Position numbers and translations under genes: made by a program. From Dyella sp. GSA-30 (lineage in GTDB: Bacteria > Pseudomonadota > Gammaproteobacteria > Xanthomonadales > Rhodanobacteraceae), in NCBI RefSeq assembly GCF_027924605.1, contig NZ_AP027042.1:3511524-3575523 (forward strand): DNA of 64,000 nucleotides, given 5' to 3'. Of this stretch, positions 1-8,611 are shown piece after piece; the first letter of the stretch is position 1; each line of letters opens with the position of its first letter. The notes beneath the pieces are model-generated. The model searched no databases, was not told the origin of the DNA, and was given only the letters and a program-made list of their open reading frames with translations.

Positions 1-2
1 CC

Positions 3-1349
3 GTGCGGTTCTCTCCCGTGTCGCTCGATGTGCTCGTGGATTCTCCCGTGATGGCAGCGCGCTGGATGCGGCAGTACGTCCTCAGTGACGACCCGGTGCC
101 GGTACGACTGGACGTCGCGGCCGATACGGAGTCCGGCCTCTTCGTGCCGCCCGAGGCTCTCGGCAAGTATCGTCGCGAGATCGCACAAGCCTATAAATTA
201 TTTGGCGGCCAACACTACGATCATTACGACATGCTGGTCTGGCTGGCGAACGACTTCGGCCCGGCCTACTTCGAGCAGAGTCGCTCAGGAGAGAACGGCT
301 TTCCTGCTGCGTTCTTCACTGACCCGGCGCGCTATGGTCGATCGCTTGGTACCCCGTTTCACGGCTTCGTCCATGCGTGGAATGGCATCTTCCGCGTTCC
401 TGCGACGATGTGGACGGCGAACCTGAATGTCCCACCTCAGGACTCGCTGCTCTGGGTGTTCGAAGGCTTGACGATGTACTGGAATGGCGTGCTCGACGCA
501 CGGTCGGGCGTCGAAAGCCGGGAGGATGCGCTCAGGAGCTGGGAGTCCACGGCATCGGCCTATGCAAACCGGCCTGGACTGCAGTGGCGATCGTTGCAGG
601 ACGCGTCCGAGCAGGTGCTCATCCAGCATGGCAACAGCATCATCTATCCGGAGGGGCGCCTTCAGCCTTGGCCAGATTGGCAACTCAATACCCTCGACGC
701 ATATATGCAGGGCCAGTTGATCTGGCTGGACATCGACACGCTGATTCGCGAACGCACCAATGGCCGCAAATCGTTGGATGACTTCGCGCGTGGCTTCTTC
801 GGGATCCGCAACGGTAGTCGGGTCCCTGCGCCTTACACGTTCGAGGACCTCGTCGCGGCCCTAAACGCCGTCACGCCGTACGATTGGGCAACCTACCTGC
901 GCGCGCGAGTAGACAGCGTCGGCATCAACACGGATCTCGACGGCATCGCACGCGCCGGCTACCGGCTGACTTGGAACGACCAACCATCAGGCGCCCAGCA
1001 GGCCAGAGAAACCAAGAGCGGCGGTGCCAGCCTCAGCTTCTCAGTGGGCGTCGATCTGAACAAGGACGGCGAGGTGACCAGCGTCGTCTGGGGCAGCCCA
1101 GCTTGGCGCGCAGGCTTGGTCATCGGCGCGAAGGTCCTCGCGGTCGACGGCCAGCTCTATCAAGCATCCGTGATCAAGTCGGCAATTTCGGCGTCGCGCA
1201 TCGATCGTCCGATCGAACTACGAGTCGCACGAGGCCAGACAGAGCACTCGCTTTCGCTAACGTGGGAGGGCGGTTTGCGCTATCCACATCTGGAACGGGT
1301 GCCAGGAACACCGAACTTGCTCGACGACATCCTTCAGCCCAGGCCGTGA
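3..1349 (+). CDS. M61-family peptidase-like protein with C-terminal PDZ domain, 5' partial, probably catalytically dead
   Basis: The C-terminal 448 residues of an M61 (glycyl aminopeptidase-like) protein are visible; the reading frame is open to the window edge, so the true start lies upstream. The family signature is a zinc motif HExxH followed by AWN and a downstream WxxEG that supplies the third ligand. Here the motif reads HGFVHAWN (His at visible residues 120 and 124), with LLWVFEGLT downstream. Both His and the EG Glu are kept, but the catalytic Glu of HExxH is Gly (GGC at 363-365). A PDZ-like domain follows at about residues 340-420 (SVVWGSPAWRAGLVIGAKVLAVDG). The fold assignment rests on motif order; loss of activity is inferred from the missing general base. 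The protein may be a binding pseudo-enzyme. No co-transcribed partner is visible. Confidence 0.8.
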   Translation: MRFSPVSLDVLVDSPVMAARWMRQYVLSDDPVPVRLDVAADTESGLFVPPEALGKYRREIAQAYKLFGGQHYDHYDMLVWLANDFGPAYFEQSRSGENGFPAAFFTDPARYGRSLGTPFHGFVHAWNGIFRVPATMWTANLNVPPQDSLLWVFEGLTMYWNGVLDARSGVESREDALRSWESTASAYANRPGLQWRSLQDASEQVLIQHGNSIIYPEGRLQPWPDWQLNTLDAYMQGQLIWLDIDTLIRERTNGRKSLDDFARGFFGIRNGSRVPAPYTFEDLVAALNAVTPYDWATYLRARVDSVGINTDLDGIARAGYRLTWNDQPSGAQQARETKSGGASLSFSVGVDLNKDGEVTSVVWGSPAWRAGLVIGAKVLAVDGQLYQASVIKSAISASRIDRPIELRVARGQTEHSLSLTWEGGLRYPHLERVPGTPNLLDDILQPRP

Positions 1350-1561
1350 AGCAGTCGACACGTGGACAGACGGCGAGCTTCAAGCCGGATGATCGCCAGA
1401 CAGTGCTGCCGCGACGGAGGGCATCGAGCTGCGGGTGCCGCATCGCGGGAAGCGGTTTCTGTGTTCGGGTCGAATAGGGCGCACGAGTAGCTCACCAGCG
1501 GAAGAATCGCGGCAACCGTGATGTGCGCCTCGCAATCACTTTGATGAGTGGAGATCAAGAT

Positions 1562-2266
1562 ATGAAATTTCGACCATGGCAAAAGTCCGCGCGGCGGGTC
1601 CGGTCGCGTGCCGCGCTGGTGACCGGTCTGTGCCTCATGACGGCAATCGTCCACGCGGCTCCTTCAGAAGAGCCGGCGTGGCGCCAGACAGTGCGCGCGT
1701 TCGCAGCGAGCCACTTCAAGAATCCCGCCTGGGGACTTTCGCATTCCGAGCGCGACTACGAGTTGGCCATTCAACTGGCCGCATCTGATCATGTCGCGCT
1801 CGACGACGATGTGCTTTTCGCTGCGGCGTACCTGCACGACATGGCTGCTTTCAAGCCCTGGGAGGTTGAGGGAAAAGACCACAGTGATGTTGGCGCGGTT
1901 TCGATCGACACCGTCCTGAAAGGCACCAGTTTTCCGGTCGACAGGCTGGAGGCGGTCCGCGGTGCGATCCGGACGCACATGTATTACCGCGCGCCTGTTG
2001 GCCCCGAAGCGACCTACCTTCACGATGCCGATGCGCTCGACTGGCTTGGAGCGATCGGCATCGCCAGAGTGCTGGCGCTCGCTGATACGCACGGCCAAAG
2101 TCCGACCGTTCCCGACGAGGTCGCGCTGGTCGAGAAAAACATGAAGGTCGTGCCTCCGCACATTGTCTCGTCGGCTGGTCGTTCGCAAATCGCAGCGAGA
2201 ATCGCAGAGGGTGCCGAATTCTTGAAAGAATTACGTAGCGAGTCTGATGACCTTCGTTCGCTCTAG
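1562..2266 (+). CDS. Secreted HD-domain protein (putative phosphohydrolase)
   Basis: This 234-aa protein begins MKFRPWQKSARR and has a Sec signal peptide: a basic start, a hydrophobic stretch (ALVTGLCLMTAIVHA) and a probable cut after VHAA. The mature part carries the HD signature in order: an early His (GLSHSERD), the HD pair (AAYLHDMAAF), a later His (DHSDVGA) and Asp (ALDWLGAIG). HD proteins are metal-dependent phosphohydrolases, usually cytoplasmic, so a secreted form is somewhat unusual. The start at 1562 was chosen over 1523 because GGAG at 1550-1553 sits 8 nt upstream and the signal peptide then starts cleanly. Substrate unknown. The next gene starts 10 nt after its stop, so the two may be co-transcribed. 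Confidence 0.85.
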   Translation: MKFRPWQKSARRVRSRAALVTGLCLMTAIVHAAPSEEPAWRQTVRAFAASHFKNPAWGLSHSERDYELAIQLAASDHVALDDDVLFAAAYLHDMAAFKPWEVEGKDHSDVGAVSIDTVLKGTSFPVDRLEAVRGAIRTHMYYRAPVGPEATYLHDADALDWLGAIGIARVLALADTHGQSPTVPDEVALVEKNMKVVPPHIVSSAGRSQIAARIAEGAEFLKELRSESDDLRSL

Positions 2267-2276
2267 GCCGGAACCG

Positions 2277-3036
2277 ATGAAAACGTTTAAAAAAAGTAGT
2301 CAAACAATGTTGCGTCATAGCAACTGGCTGTTTGATTTACCCTGCGAATAACACAACCGCTTACGCTCAAGCCGTTGATGCGCCTTCAGAGGTGAATAAA
2401 GTGCTTTACGCATACGATACATCGTTGCTGAGGGCGGTTCACCGAGGCGATCCAGATACATGGGAACGTCTTACCACGTCCGACTTCATGTATGTCGAGG
2501 AAGGGGTAGTCACTCGTCGAGAGCAATTCCTAAGCGAACTTGAAGATGACGGTGCGACGCCGCTCATTATTCGTAACTACGAGGTCAAAATCATCGGTGA
2601 TACGGCACAAGTCTTTCATCGGGACGATGTACCGCAACGGCCTGGAAGCTTCGATGAAATCCCTTCACATCTGCTCATGACTGAGACTTGGCAGCGAATT
2701 CACGGCGAATGGAAGCTTCGTGTGGTGCATGCCGATCGCATTCGCGTGAATCCTAAGCCCGTTTCGCTCTCTTCATCACAAATCGACGAGCTGGCGGGAA
2801 CCTATCGGAGTTCCGACAAAACGTACATCATTCGACGACTTGGTAATCGCGTTCTTGGAGGACAGTATGGCCAGACTCTCACAGAATTGATGGCTGAAAC
2901 GCGCGATGTACTTTTTCAGCACGACGACGTATACCTGCGCCGGGTTTTTCAGCGTAGTGAAAGCGGGAAAGTCACTGGATTTATCGATAGAAGGGAGACT
3001 GACGGCCGTTTATGGAAACGTGTTGTTTCCAATTGA
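2277..3036 (+). CDS. Secreted NTF2/SnoaL-like (DUF4440-type) protein with a frameshift in the signal peptide
   Basis: The body of the protein (from 2401: YDTSLLRAVHRGDPDTWERL) looks like a SnoaL/DUF4440 cone-shaped domain, followed by a DUF3471-like beta domain (LAGTYRSSDKTYIIRRLGN; ending RLWKRVV). The only open frame starts at a TTG (2332), inside what reads as a signal peptide ending AYAQA. ATG 2277 (GGA upstream) begins MKTFKK in another frame. Dropping one A from the A7 run at 2289-2295 joins the two frames into a normal Sec signal peptide (MKTFKKVVKQCC... to AYAQA). GTG 2401, with AGAGGTG 6 nt upstream, could give a cytoplasmic form of 211 aa. Either a single-base indel, a slippage switch or a sequencing error explains this. 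Function unknown. Confidence 0.6.
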
Positions 3037-3503
3037 TCTTTGTCCCGGCGGACCAAACGGCCTGAATCATTAATTTCGTGGGCAACGGCATTGCGGCGTT
3101 AGCTCGAGACGTATGTTCCCTGGCATCCGAGCGATAAAGTCGCCTGAAGATGAAGTCTTCGCCCTGGGGCTCCCTCCCGTTCGAGTGGCATGGCGCGCAT
3201 CGATCCGCTACTCGTTGAGGACGGGCATTGAGCATCTCTGGCTGCAAGCGGCCACGAGCGGACGCTCGCGATCGATAGCTTTGGAGAGTTCGGTGATCAA
3301 GGCTTGATGGCAGGCCAACTTGTGGAAGACAGCGCAGCGACTGCAGAGCAATTTGCGCGGCGAGGCCGGTTTGGCCTCGCGCAACATGGTCGCCAAGCTT
3401 CCCACCCCGGTGCCATCGGCCATGGGGATAAGGCCATCGGCGGCCGGCTGCTGTCCTGTCACCCACGCCTAGGTCGTGGAAGTTCAGGGATGGCAGCGCG
3501 CCC
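3037..3503. other. Non-coding stretch with a 43-bp remnant similar to the quinone reductase 3' end
   Basis: No intact gene is seen between the NTF2-like gene and the methyltransferase. Positions 3354-3396 match 4972-5014 at roughly 37 of 43 bases by eye. On the minus strand this reads DHVARGQTGLAAQIA, against DHVAPGQTGLVAHVA at the end of the quinone reductase gene. It may be the decayed tail of a second reductase copy. The rest shows no recognisable product. Confidence 0.35.
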
Positions 3504-4289
3504 TCAACGGGGTTTGCGGAAGCGGTAAATGATCCGGTCAGTCTTTCCGCGGACCGCCGGATCGAGCGACAGCTTCGAATGATCGTCGGCGGGGTTGCGC
3601 AGCAGATCGGACTCGGCTTCGAGCTTAAACCCCGCACGCTCGAAGTCCGCGCGGAGCACCGCTGGATCGATGCGGTGGAGCTTTCTGACGACCGCGCGTG
3701 TGTCGCCGCCGGGTGCGGCGACGTGATCAACGACGCCGACAATCCCGCCTGGCTTGGTCGCCGCGAAGATTTTGGCGAGGAACGCGTGCGGGTCCATCCG
3801 TGGAAACTGGAACTGTTCGTTCTCCCAATAGGTGTCGTGATAGACGAGGTGCATCAGCACAAAGTCGAAGCTCGCGGGGTCGAGCGTCAGATCGGCGGCG
3901 GTGCTCGAGATCAGGTGGACGTTGGGAACGCGCGAGACCAGGCCGGCAAAGTTTTGCTTGCCTGCATCGTCGAGCAGATTGGCCGGCTCCCACGCGACCA
4001 CGGCACCCTTGGGACCGACCGCGCGGCCCATGATCTCGGCATAGTAGCCAACGCGCGTGAACGGGGCCGCGGTCCCTGTGAACAGGTCGAGCGCGCGGTC
4101 GCCCTGTTCAAGCCCCAGAAACTTCAGCACCTCGACGGGCTTGCGGCTTTCGTCGAGTGCGACCGCCTGGACCGGTCTCCCGGGAGCAGCGACGGCCGCC
4201 CGAACATCGGCGGGAGCGGTTTGGGCTGTCGCCATCGGCAATGGCGCGGCGACTATAAGCCAAAGCAGGAGTGGTTTCAGATTGAGCAT
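3504..4289 (-). CDS. Exported class I SAM-dependent methyltransferase-fold protein
   Basis: This 261-aa protein has a Sec signal peptide (MLNLKPLLLWLIVAAPLP, probable cut after TAQ). It resembles the predicted methyltransferase group of COG4798. Motif I is LDLFTGTAAPFT in the SAM-binding loop, with FDFVLMHLVYHD as the post-I acidic/motif IV region and KPGGIVGVVDHVA as motif V. The first motif lacks the classic GxGxG and has GTGxA-like spacing, as is usual in this group. Start 4289 (MLNLKP) was preferred over the longer 4316 because GGAG lies 8 nt before it. Export of a SAM-dependent fold is odd, because SAM is cytoplasmic; the family is often annotated this way without a known substrate. It appears monocistronic. 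Confidence 0.75.
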   Translation of the reverse strand: MLNLKPLLLWLIVAAPLPMATAQTAPADVRAAVAAPGRPVQAVALDESRKPVEVLKFLGLEQGDRALDLFTGTAAPFTRVGYYAEIMGRAVGPKGAVVAWEPANLLDDAGKQNFAGLVSRVPNVHLISSTAADLTLDPASFDFVLMHLVYHDTYWENEQFQFPRMDPHAFLAKIFAATKPGGIVGVVDHVAAPGGDTRAVVRKLHRIDPAVLRADFERAGFKLEAESDLLRNPADDHSKLSLDPAVRGKTDRIIYRFRKPR

Positions 4290-4312
4290 TTGGTTTTCTC
4301 CGATGGCGGCGG

Positions 4313-4936
4313 TCACTGGATGACGAAAGCGCCCACCGTCTCAGTACGGTATCGTGACCTTGCAGATCTTCCCGGGCTTGACCACGCGGTCGGTTCGCCC
4401 GGCTTTTCACCCGCCGCGATTCCTTTCTGGACGCTAACGAATGGCAACTCTCGGCTGAACCCGCCGTTCGACGAGGCCGCTAGCGCGTGCACGGCAGCGC
4501 CGCGGTGAAGGCTCGCCGTCCGCTCGCCAGCTATGCATACTCCATCGTGTCGAGGTGCCGCCGCGACGTCTGGGCGTCCCAATACCTGCGCCGACACGAA
4601 CCGCTGCCCCGCCGCGGCGTGCGCCGCCGCCAGCCTGCCCGTAAGGTACACGCTGACCGAGCTGCACGAGACATGGAGCAGGTCGGAACCTGCCGCGAGC
4701 AATCCGCCATCCCCGAACACAACCGCCTCGACAGCAGCGTCATCGGCGAGCATCGTCATGACGGTACCAGCCTGAGCAGCCGCGGCAAGGTCGGCGGCGA
4801 CCTTCGCGCCCCGTTCGGCGAAGGGCTCGGCATTGGTCCGGTCCCGGTTCCAGACGGTAACTTGGTGGCGGGCCGCCACGAGATTGGCGGCAATACCCGA
4901 GCCCATTTTCCCGAGTTCGATGAACCCTAGTTCCAT
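4313..4936 (-). pseudogene. Truncated 3-hydroxyisobutyrate dehydrogenase-like NAD-binding protein
   Basis: The first ~150 residues match the NAD-binding domain of beta-hydroxyacid dehydrogenases: GFIELGKMGSGIAANL at the N-terminus, VWNRDRT at the second strand, and VLGRPDVAAA where intact proteins continue. After this point the sequence loses family character and ends at ~207 aa, whereas intact members run to about 290 aa with a helical C-terminal domain carrying the catalytic Lys. The dinucleotide loop, normally GLGxMG after GFI, has Glu in place of its first Gly. AAGGAG lies 6 nt before ATG 4936, which itself begins 10 nt after the reductase stop, so the two were an operon. Loss of the catalytic domain and the altered loop make it a likely pseudogene. 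Confidence 0.65.
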
Positions 4937-4946
4937 GTCCATCTCC

Positions 4947-5735
4947 TTATGCGTCGACCAGATTGGCAACGTGCGCGACCAGGCCGGTTTGGCCCGGCGC
5001 AACATGGTCGGCCATGGTGTGGCGATGGGGGAAGTCGCCGCCGTTTTGCGAACGGAAGGGAATTGGCTTGTCAATGAATAGCCCGGCAAGACGCAAACGC
5101 CATGCTGCCTTGATCGCGTCCACTTCCTCCGCCGTGGTGACGTGACCCGCGCCATAGACCGCGTGTGTCGGGAGCACATCCATGCCGGGGTAGAACAGCG
5201 CGCCGTGGGTGAGCGGAAAGAGGAGTTGATCGATCGGGCCGTTGATGCCGCGCGGACCATAGTCCGTAGCCGGTCCGCCCGCCATAACATTTACCAACGC
5301 CCGCTTGCCCTTCAGGATGCCGTCGCCAAAGCGATATTCGTTGGTGCCGTTCTTGTACCCGTAGGCGAAGCCAAACGCATAGACACGATCGATCCAGCCT
5401 TTAAGGATGGCCGGCAAGCCATACCACCAGAGCGGAAACTGCAGGATCACCGCATCGACAGCCAGCAGCTTCGCCTGCTCCGCGGCTACGTCCGCTGTCT
5501 GCTGACCGGTTGCATAGGCATGACCTGATTCCATGATGTACGAAAGCCGCTCAGGATTAGTCCTGCTCGGAAAGTCGTCTGCATCGAAGACGGCCTTCCA
5601 GCGCATGCCATAGAGGTCAGACAGAATGACTTCGTGCCCTTGAGCGGTAAGGGCTTCAATCGAGACATCGACCAGTTGGCGCGTCAGCGAGGTCGGCTCC
5701 GGGTGGGCGTAGACGATGAGAATTTTTTTGGCCAC
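4947..5735 (-). CDS. NAD(P)H dehydrogenase (quinone), flavodoxin-like fold
   Basis: This is a 262-aa member of the NQO1/MdaB/KefF-like flavodoxin-2 family, which uses FMN or FAD to reduce quinones with NAD(P)H. The N-terminus KKILIVYAHPEPTSLTRQL is the flavin phosphate-binding loop. DAVILQFPLWWYGLPAILKGWIDRV is the family's isoalloxazine-binding segment, and later NVMAGGPATDYGPRGI forms the substrate side. The start is GTG 5735, with GGAGAG 8 nt upstream; the longer open frame upstream lacks family similarity. A LysR gene diverges from it with 93 bp between, a common arrangement for control by a redox or electrophile-responsive LysR protein. The truncated dehydrogenase follows within 10 nt. 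Confidence 0.88.
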   Translation of the reverse strand: MAKKILIVYAHPEPTSLTRQLVDVSIEALTAQGHEVILSDLYGMRWKAVFDADDFPSRTNPERLSYIMESGHAYATGQQTADVAAEQAKLLAVDAVILQFPLWWYGLPAILKGWIDRVYAFGFAYGYKNGTNEYRFGDGILKGKRALVNVMAGGPATDYGPRGINGPIDQLLFPLTHGALFYPGMDVLPTHAVYGAGHVTTAEEVDAIKAAWRLRLAGLFIDKPIPFRSQNGGDFPHRHTMADHVAPGQTGLVAHVANLVDA

Positions 5736-5828
5736 GGTGCGGCTCTCCAAGCGGTTTGCAATGTCTGCATCGTGGCCTTTGTTGCAGCATATGTGAAATC
5801 GATTGTGTTCTGCCTTACTATCCACGCC
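5736..5828. promoter_or_regulatory. Divergent promoter region between quinone reductase and LysR genes
   Basis: The 93 bp between the two starts must hold promoters for both directions and the LysR binding site. Candidate dyad elements are TGCAATGTCTGCA and TTGCAGCATATGTGAA (which fits the loose T-N11-A rule). No single box stands out clearly enough to name as the operator. Confidence 0.4.
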
Positions 5829-6746
5829 ATGGATAATGGGCGCCTCGATCTCAATTTGCTGCTGACTCTTGAAGCCCTTCTGGCCGAGCGGAATGTGACA
5901 AAGGCGGCCGCGCGACTTCACCTCAGTCAGCCAGCAGTGAGCGCACAGTTGAGCCGCCTTCGGGAGGTGTTCGACGACCCCCTGCTTATCCCGGCCCACC
6001 GCGGGATGACGCCTACGGCCAAGGCGCTCGACCTACTCGGCCCGCTACGAGAAGCGCTAGATCAACTGCGAATTACCTTCCGTTCCCACAAAGACTTCTC
6101 GCCTTCGCGGGACAATCTGACAGTCACGGTTGCGTGCACGGACTACGTGCAGGCTGCGGTCCTGATGCCGTTCGCGGTGGCGTTGAGGGAGCGCGCGCCT
6201 GGGGTGCGCCTCGCCATTCGCCATTTGGACCCAGCGTCGATGGAGCAACACCTAAGTCGCGGCGAGATCGACTTGGCTATCGCCACGCCCGACCCCAGTC
6301 ACGCGCATCTGCGAACCTGCCACCTATTCACGGAGACCTACGTCCTCATTGGTCGACGAGATCATCCATGTCTCAGGTCCGGGCTTACGGCCGAAGAGTT
6401 CGTGAAACTTGACCATGTAATTGTGTCACCGTCGGGCGGCGCCTTCACGACGCCGATCGACGAGGCGCTGGCAGCGCTTGGGCTTAGACGCCAAGTCGTT
6501 ATGTCAGCAGCGTCCTTCCTCTTCGTCCCCGAGATCGTTTCATCTAGTGATCTTGTCGCCCTTGTGCCGAGGCGGCAACTACGAAGCCAGGCGGACCGAC
6601 TCGTCTTGGTCGATATCCCTTGGCTTTCGGAGCAGTTCGACATCAGCTTGATTTGGCACGAACGCAGCCATGGACACGCTGGCCATCGCTGGATTCGGGA
6701 TCTGTTTGTCGAGGTCGCTGCTGACGAAGGCAGGAAAGGGAACTAG
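5829..6746 (+). CDS. LysR-family transcriptional regulator
   Basis: A 305-aa regulator with an N-terminal winged helix-turn-helix (LNLLLTLEALLAERNVTKAA then HLSQPAVSAQLSRLREVFDD) and a periplasmic-binding-protein-like effector domain (from about residue 90: NLTVTVACTDYVQAAVLMPF). It is NodD/NahR-like in its opening DLNLL and in the GMTPTAKAL turn. The start ATG 5829 (MDNGRLDLN) places the HTH at the usual distance from the N-terminus. It diverges from the quinone reductase gene and most likely controls it, a classic LysR layout. The inducer is unknown. Confidence 0.9.
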   Translation: MDNGRLDLNLLLTLEALLAERNVTKAAARLHLSQPAVSAQLSRLREVFDDPLLIPAHRGMTPTAKALDLLGPLREALDQLRITFRSHKDFSPSRDNLTVTVACTDYVQAAVLMPFAVALRERAPGVRLAIRHLDPASMEQHLSRGEIDLAIATPDPSHAHLRTCHLFTETYVLIGRRDHPCLRSGLTAEEFVKLDHVIVSPSGGAFTTPIDEALAALGLRRQVVMSAASFLFVPEIVSSSDLVALVPRRQLRSQADRLVLVDIPWLSEQFDISLIWHERSHGHAGHRWIRDLFVEVAADEGRKGN

Positions 6747-7210
6747 CTCGCGAGCGAGGAGTGGCAACGTGGTCGCCTAAACTCCGGCAGCAAGCTAGTT
6801 GATACGAGCTGCCACTTTCCTGTGCTTTCCAATCGGTGTAAACCCGGGTCAGAGTGCACTTGGAGCGCTCTTCTCCGGAAGAAAGTAGTCCTGGAGCAGC
6901 ACGATTAGCCCGTGTTATCGGGGGTAGGACACACAGGCACTCGGACTCTGTAGTTTAAATATCGGTTGTTGCCGGAATCGGGGCGCGCCACTTGGCGACA
7001 TACGCCATCCTCAATGATCCCATCGGCGCTTCTTACCCGAGCGAAGCCACAATGGTTATAAGAGCAGGTCGTATCGCGAGATATATTCCCGCCGACATAT
7101 ATCTCAACTAAGTAATACACTGATCCAGGCCGTGCAAAGTCGCGGACGCACGCAGTAGGATGAGTATGATCAGGCCGTGGGGCGCTGAAGTCAGTTACTT
7201 GGGGGGGCGT
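6747..7210. other. Intergenic stretch at the start of the accessory region
   Basis: No supported gene. It holds a short palindrome just after the LysR stop (GCTCGCGAGC) and a spaced AGTGGCA/TGCCACT pair that might end LysR transcription. The sequence becomes visibly less GC-rich than the flanking core genes. A minus-strand open frame here is discussed among the rejected items. Confidence 0.4.
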
Positions 7211-8611
7211 ATGGTTCATCGATCCGTCGCCGAATTCGAGCACATCGTCGTCACCGTCCACGGTATTCGAACCTTTGGGCAGTGGCAGCAACGTCTTAGC
7301 AAATTGATTAGAAAGCAAGACGGCAATATACGATGCCAAGCGTTTGTTTATGGGTATTTTTCGATATTTGCATTCCTCGTGCCACCACTGCGATGGCTTG
7401 TGACGAGGAGGTTTCGACGGCACCTCGAACAACTCTCTCTGAATCACCCGGAAGCTCGGATTGACCTAGTCGGCCACAGCTTTGGCACGCACCTAATCGG
7501 CTGGTCTCTTTGGGGGTTACGCCTGAATAAGGATCGCAGATTTGGAACGATCATCCTTGCGGGCAGTGTCTTGAAGCCTGGTTTTCCGTGGCACGAGTTG
7601 ATTGCAACCGGGACCGTCAAGAACGTCATCAATGATTGCGGGATTAATGACTGGGTGTTGGTTATCAATCAGCTCGTGGTCCTGTTTACGGGCATGGCCG
7701 GCAGAGTCGGTTTCTCAGGACTGACCAGTGAAGTGTTCGTTAATCGATTCTTTGAGGGTGGGCACAGCCACTATTTCGTAAACAAGAGAGGAGAAGCGAC
7801 CGATCAGTTCATGATTGACAACTGGCTTCCCGTTTTGGCTGGTGGTCGGGAAGCCGACGCGATCGACCAGCGGAGGCGCCTGACCTTCTCTGGCGGTCTT
7901 CTGGCAACCGTACTGCAGAACACTGAGCCCCTGAAACTCACCTTATACGCGATCATATTTGCGGCACCGGCTTCAGTCTATTTCTCGCTATACACGCAGA
8001 GCAAAAAGGACGAGGTTGAACTACGAAGATCTCTGATTGAGGTTAAAAAAGAACGAGAGCACGCCATTGCGGAAACCGCCAGGGCCGAACAATCGCGAAG
8101 ATCGACGCTTCGAACCCTGGAATGGGCCGTGAATCAATTCACCGAGGTCAAATTTGATAGCGACGAAGTCTCTGAAGAAGCCTCTGTCTTGATCGCTGGC
8201 TTGAAACAGCGATTAGACGAAGCACACTTTTCGGGTCAAATTCGGCTTGAAGGACACGTTGGGCTTTGGTGCACGGAACCAGGGAACTACAAGGTTCCCA
8301 GACTAGCACGCCCTAATCTTTCAATTCAGAAGTGTGGCGATGACGGAGGAGCAACTCGCGAATTCGCGCTAGGCCATGGCGAAAGAATGGCGAATGCCGT
8401 GTCCTCACTGATGCAGTCCGACGGGCTCGCCGCAAAGACCGTAAATGTAATTAGTTACGGCAAGGAGAAGCCACGGAAAAAGTATCCATGTTCGACTTCG
8501 GGGGATGAATGGAAGACGTGTAAGGCTACGGCTGGCGAGTGGAACAAGGCCGCACAGGCAAACAACTATGTCGAAGTGCTGATTCTGGACGGAAGTGACG
8601 TAAAAAGGTGA
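7211..8611 (+). CDS. Alpha/beta-hydrolase fused to a membrane segment and an OmpA-like C-terminal domain
   Basis: The N-terminal ~200 residues are an alpha/beta-hydrolase-like unit: HIVVTVHGIRTFGQW carries the oxyanion HG, and RIDLVGHSFGTHLIG has the GxSxG nucleophile near residue 89. A hydrophobic span at about 243-262 (YAIIFAAPASVYFSLY) is followed by a charged coiled coil (about 263-300). The last ~120 residues look OmpA/MotB-like: an opening EGH, then LGHGERMANAVSSLM, VNVISYGKEKP and a final beta strand VEVLIL. Several peptidoglycan-contact residues of the classic domain are not conserved, so binding is uncertain. ATG 7211 was preferred over 7160 because it places the hydrolase strand near the N-terminus. 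I infer an inner-membrane protein that reaches the cell wall. No partner gene is adjacent, and the combination is unusual. Confidence 0.6.
   Translation: MVHRSVAEFEHIVVTVHGIRTFGQWQQRLSKLIRKQDGNIRCQAFVYGYFSIFAFLVPPLRWLVTRRFRRHLEQLSLNHPEARIDLVGHSFGTHLIGWSLWGLRLNKDRRFGTIILAGSVLKPGFPWHELIATGTVKNVINDCGINDWVLVINQLVVLFTGMAGRVGFSGLTSEVFVNRFFEGGHSHYFVNKRGEATDQFMIDNWLPVLAGGREADAIDQRRRLTFSGGLLATVLQNTEPLKLTLYAIIFAAPASVYFSLYTQSKKDEVELRRSLIEVKKEREHAIAETARAEQSRRSTLRTLEWAVNQFTEVKFDSDEVSEEASVLIAGLKQRLDEAHFSGQIRLEGHVGLWCTEPGNYKVPRLARPNLSIQKCGDDGGATREFALGHGERMANAVSSLMQSDGLAAKTVNVISYGKEKPRKKYPCSTSGDEWKTCKATAGEWNKAAQANNYVEVLILDGSDVKR

Noticed and set aside
884-1477. 197-aa open frame overlapping the M61 gene
   Set aside because: Basic, low-complexity shadow frame without ribosome site or motifs.
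3579-4508. 309-aa + strand open frame opposite the methyltransferase
   Set aside because: The opposite strand has a clear signal peptide, methyltransferase motifs and a ribosome site.
6905-7447. 180-aa minus-strand open frame with a Cys-rich, protein-like end (YLVEIYVGGN, CSYNHCGF)
   Set aside because: It lies antisense to the start of the hydrolase-OmpA gene, lacks a ribosome site at any ATG, and would need overlapping divergent starts.
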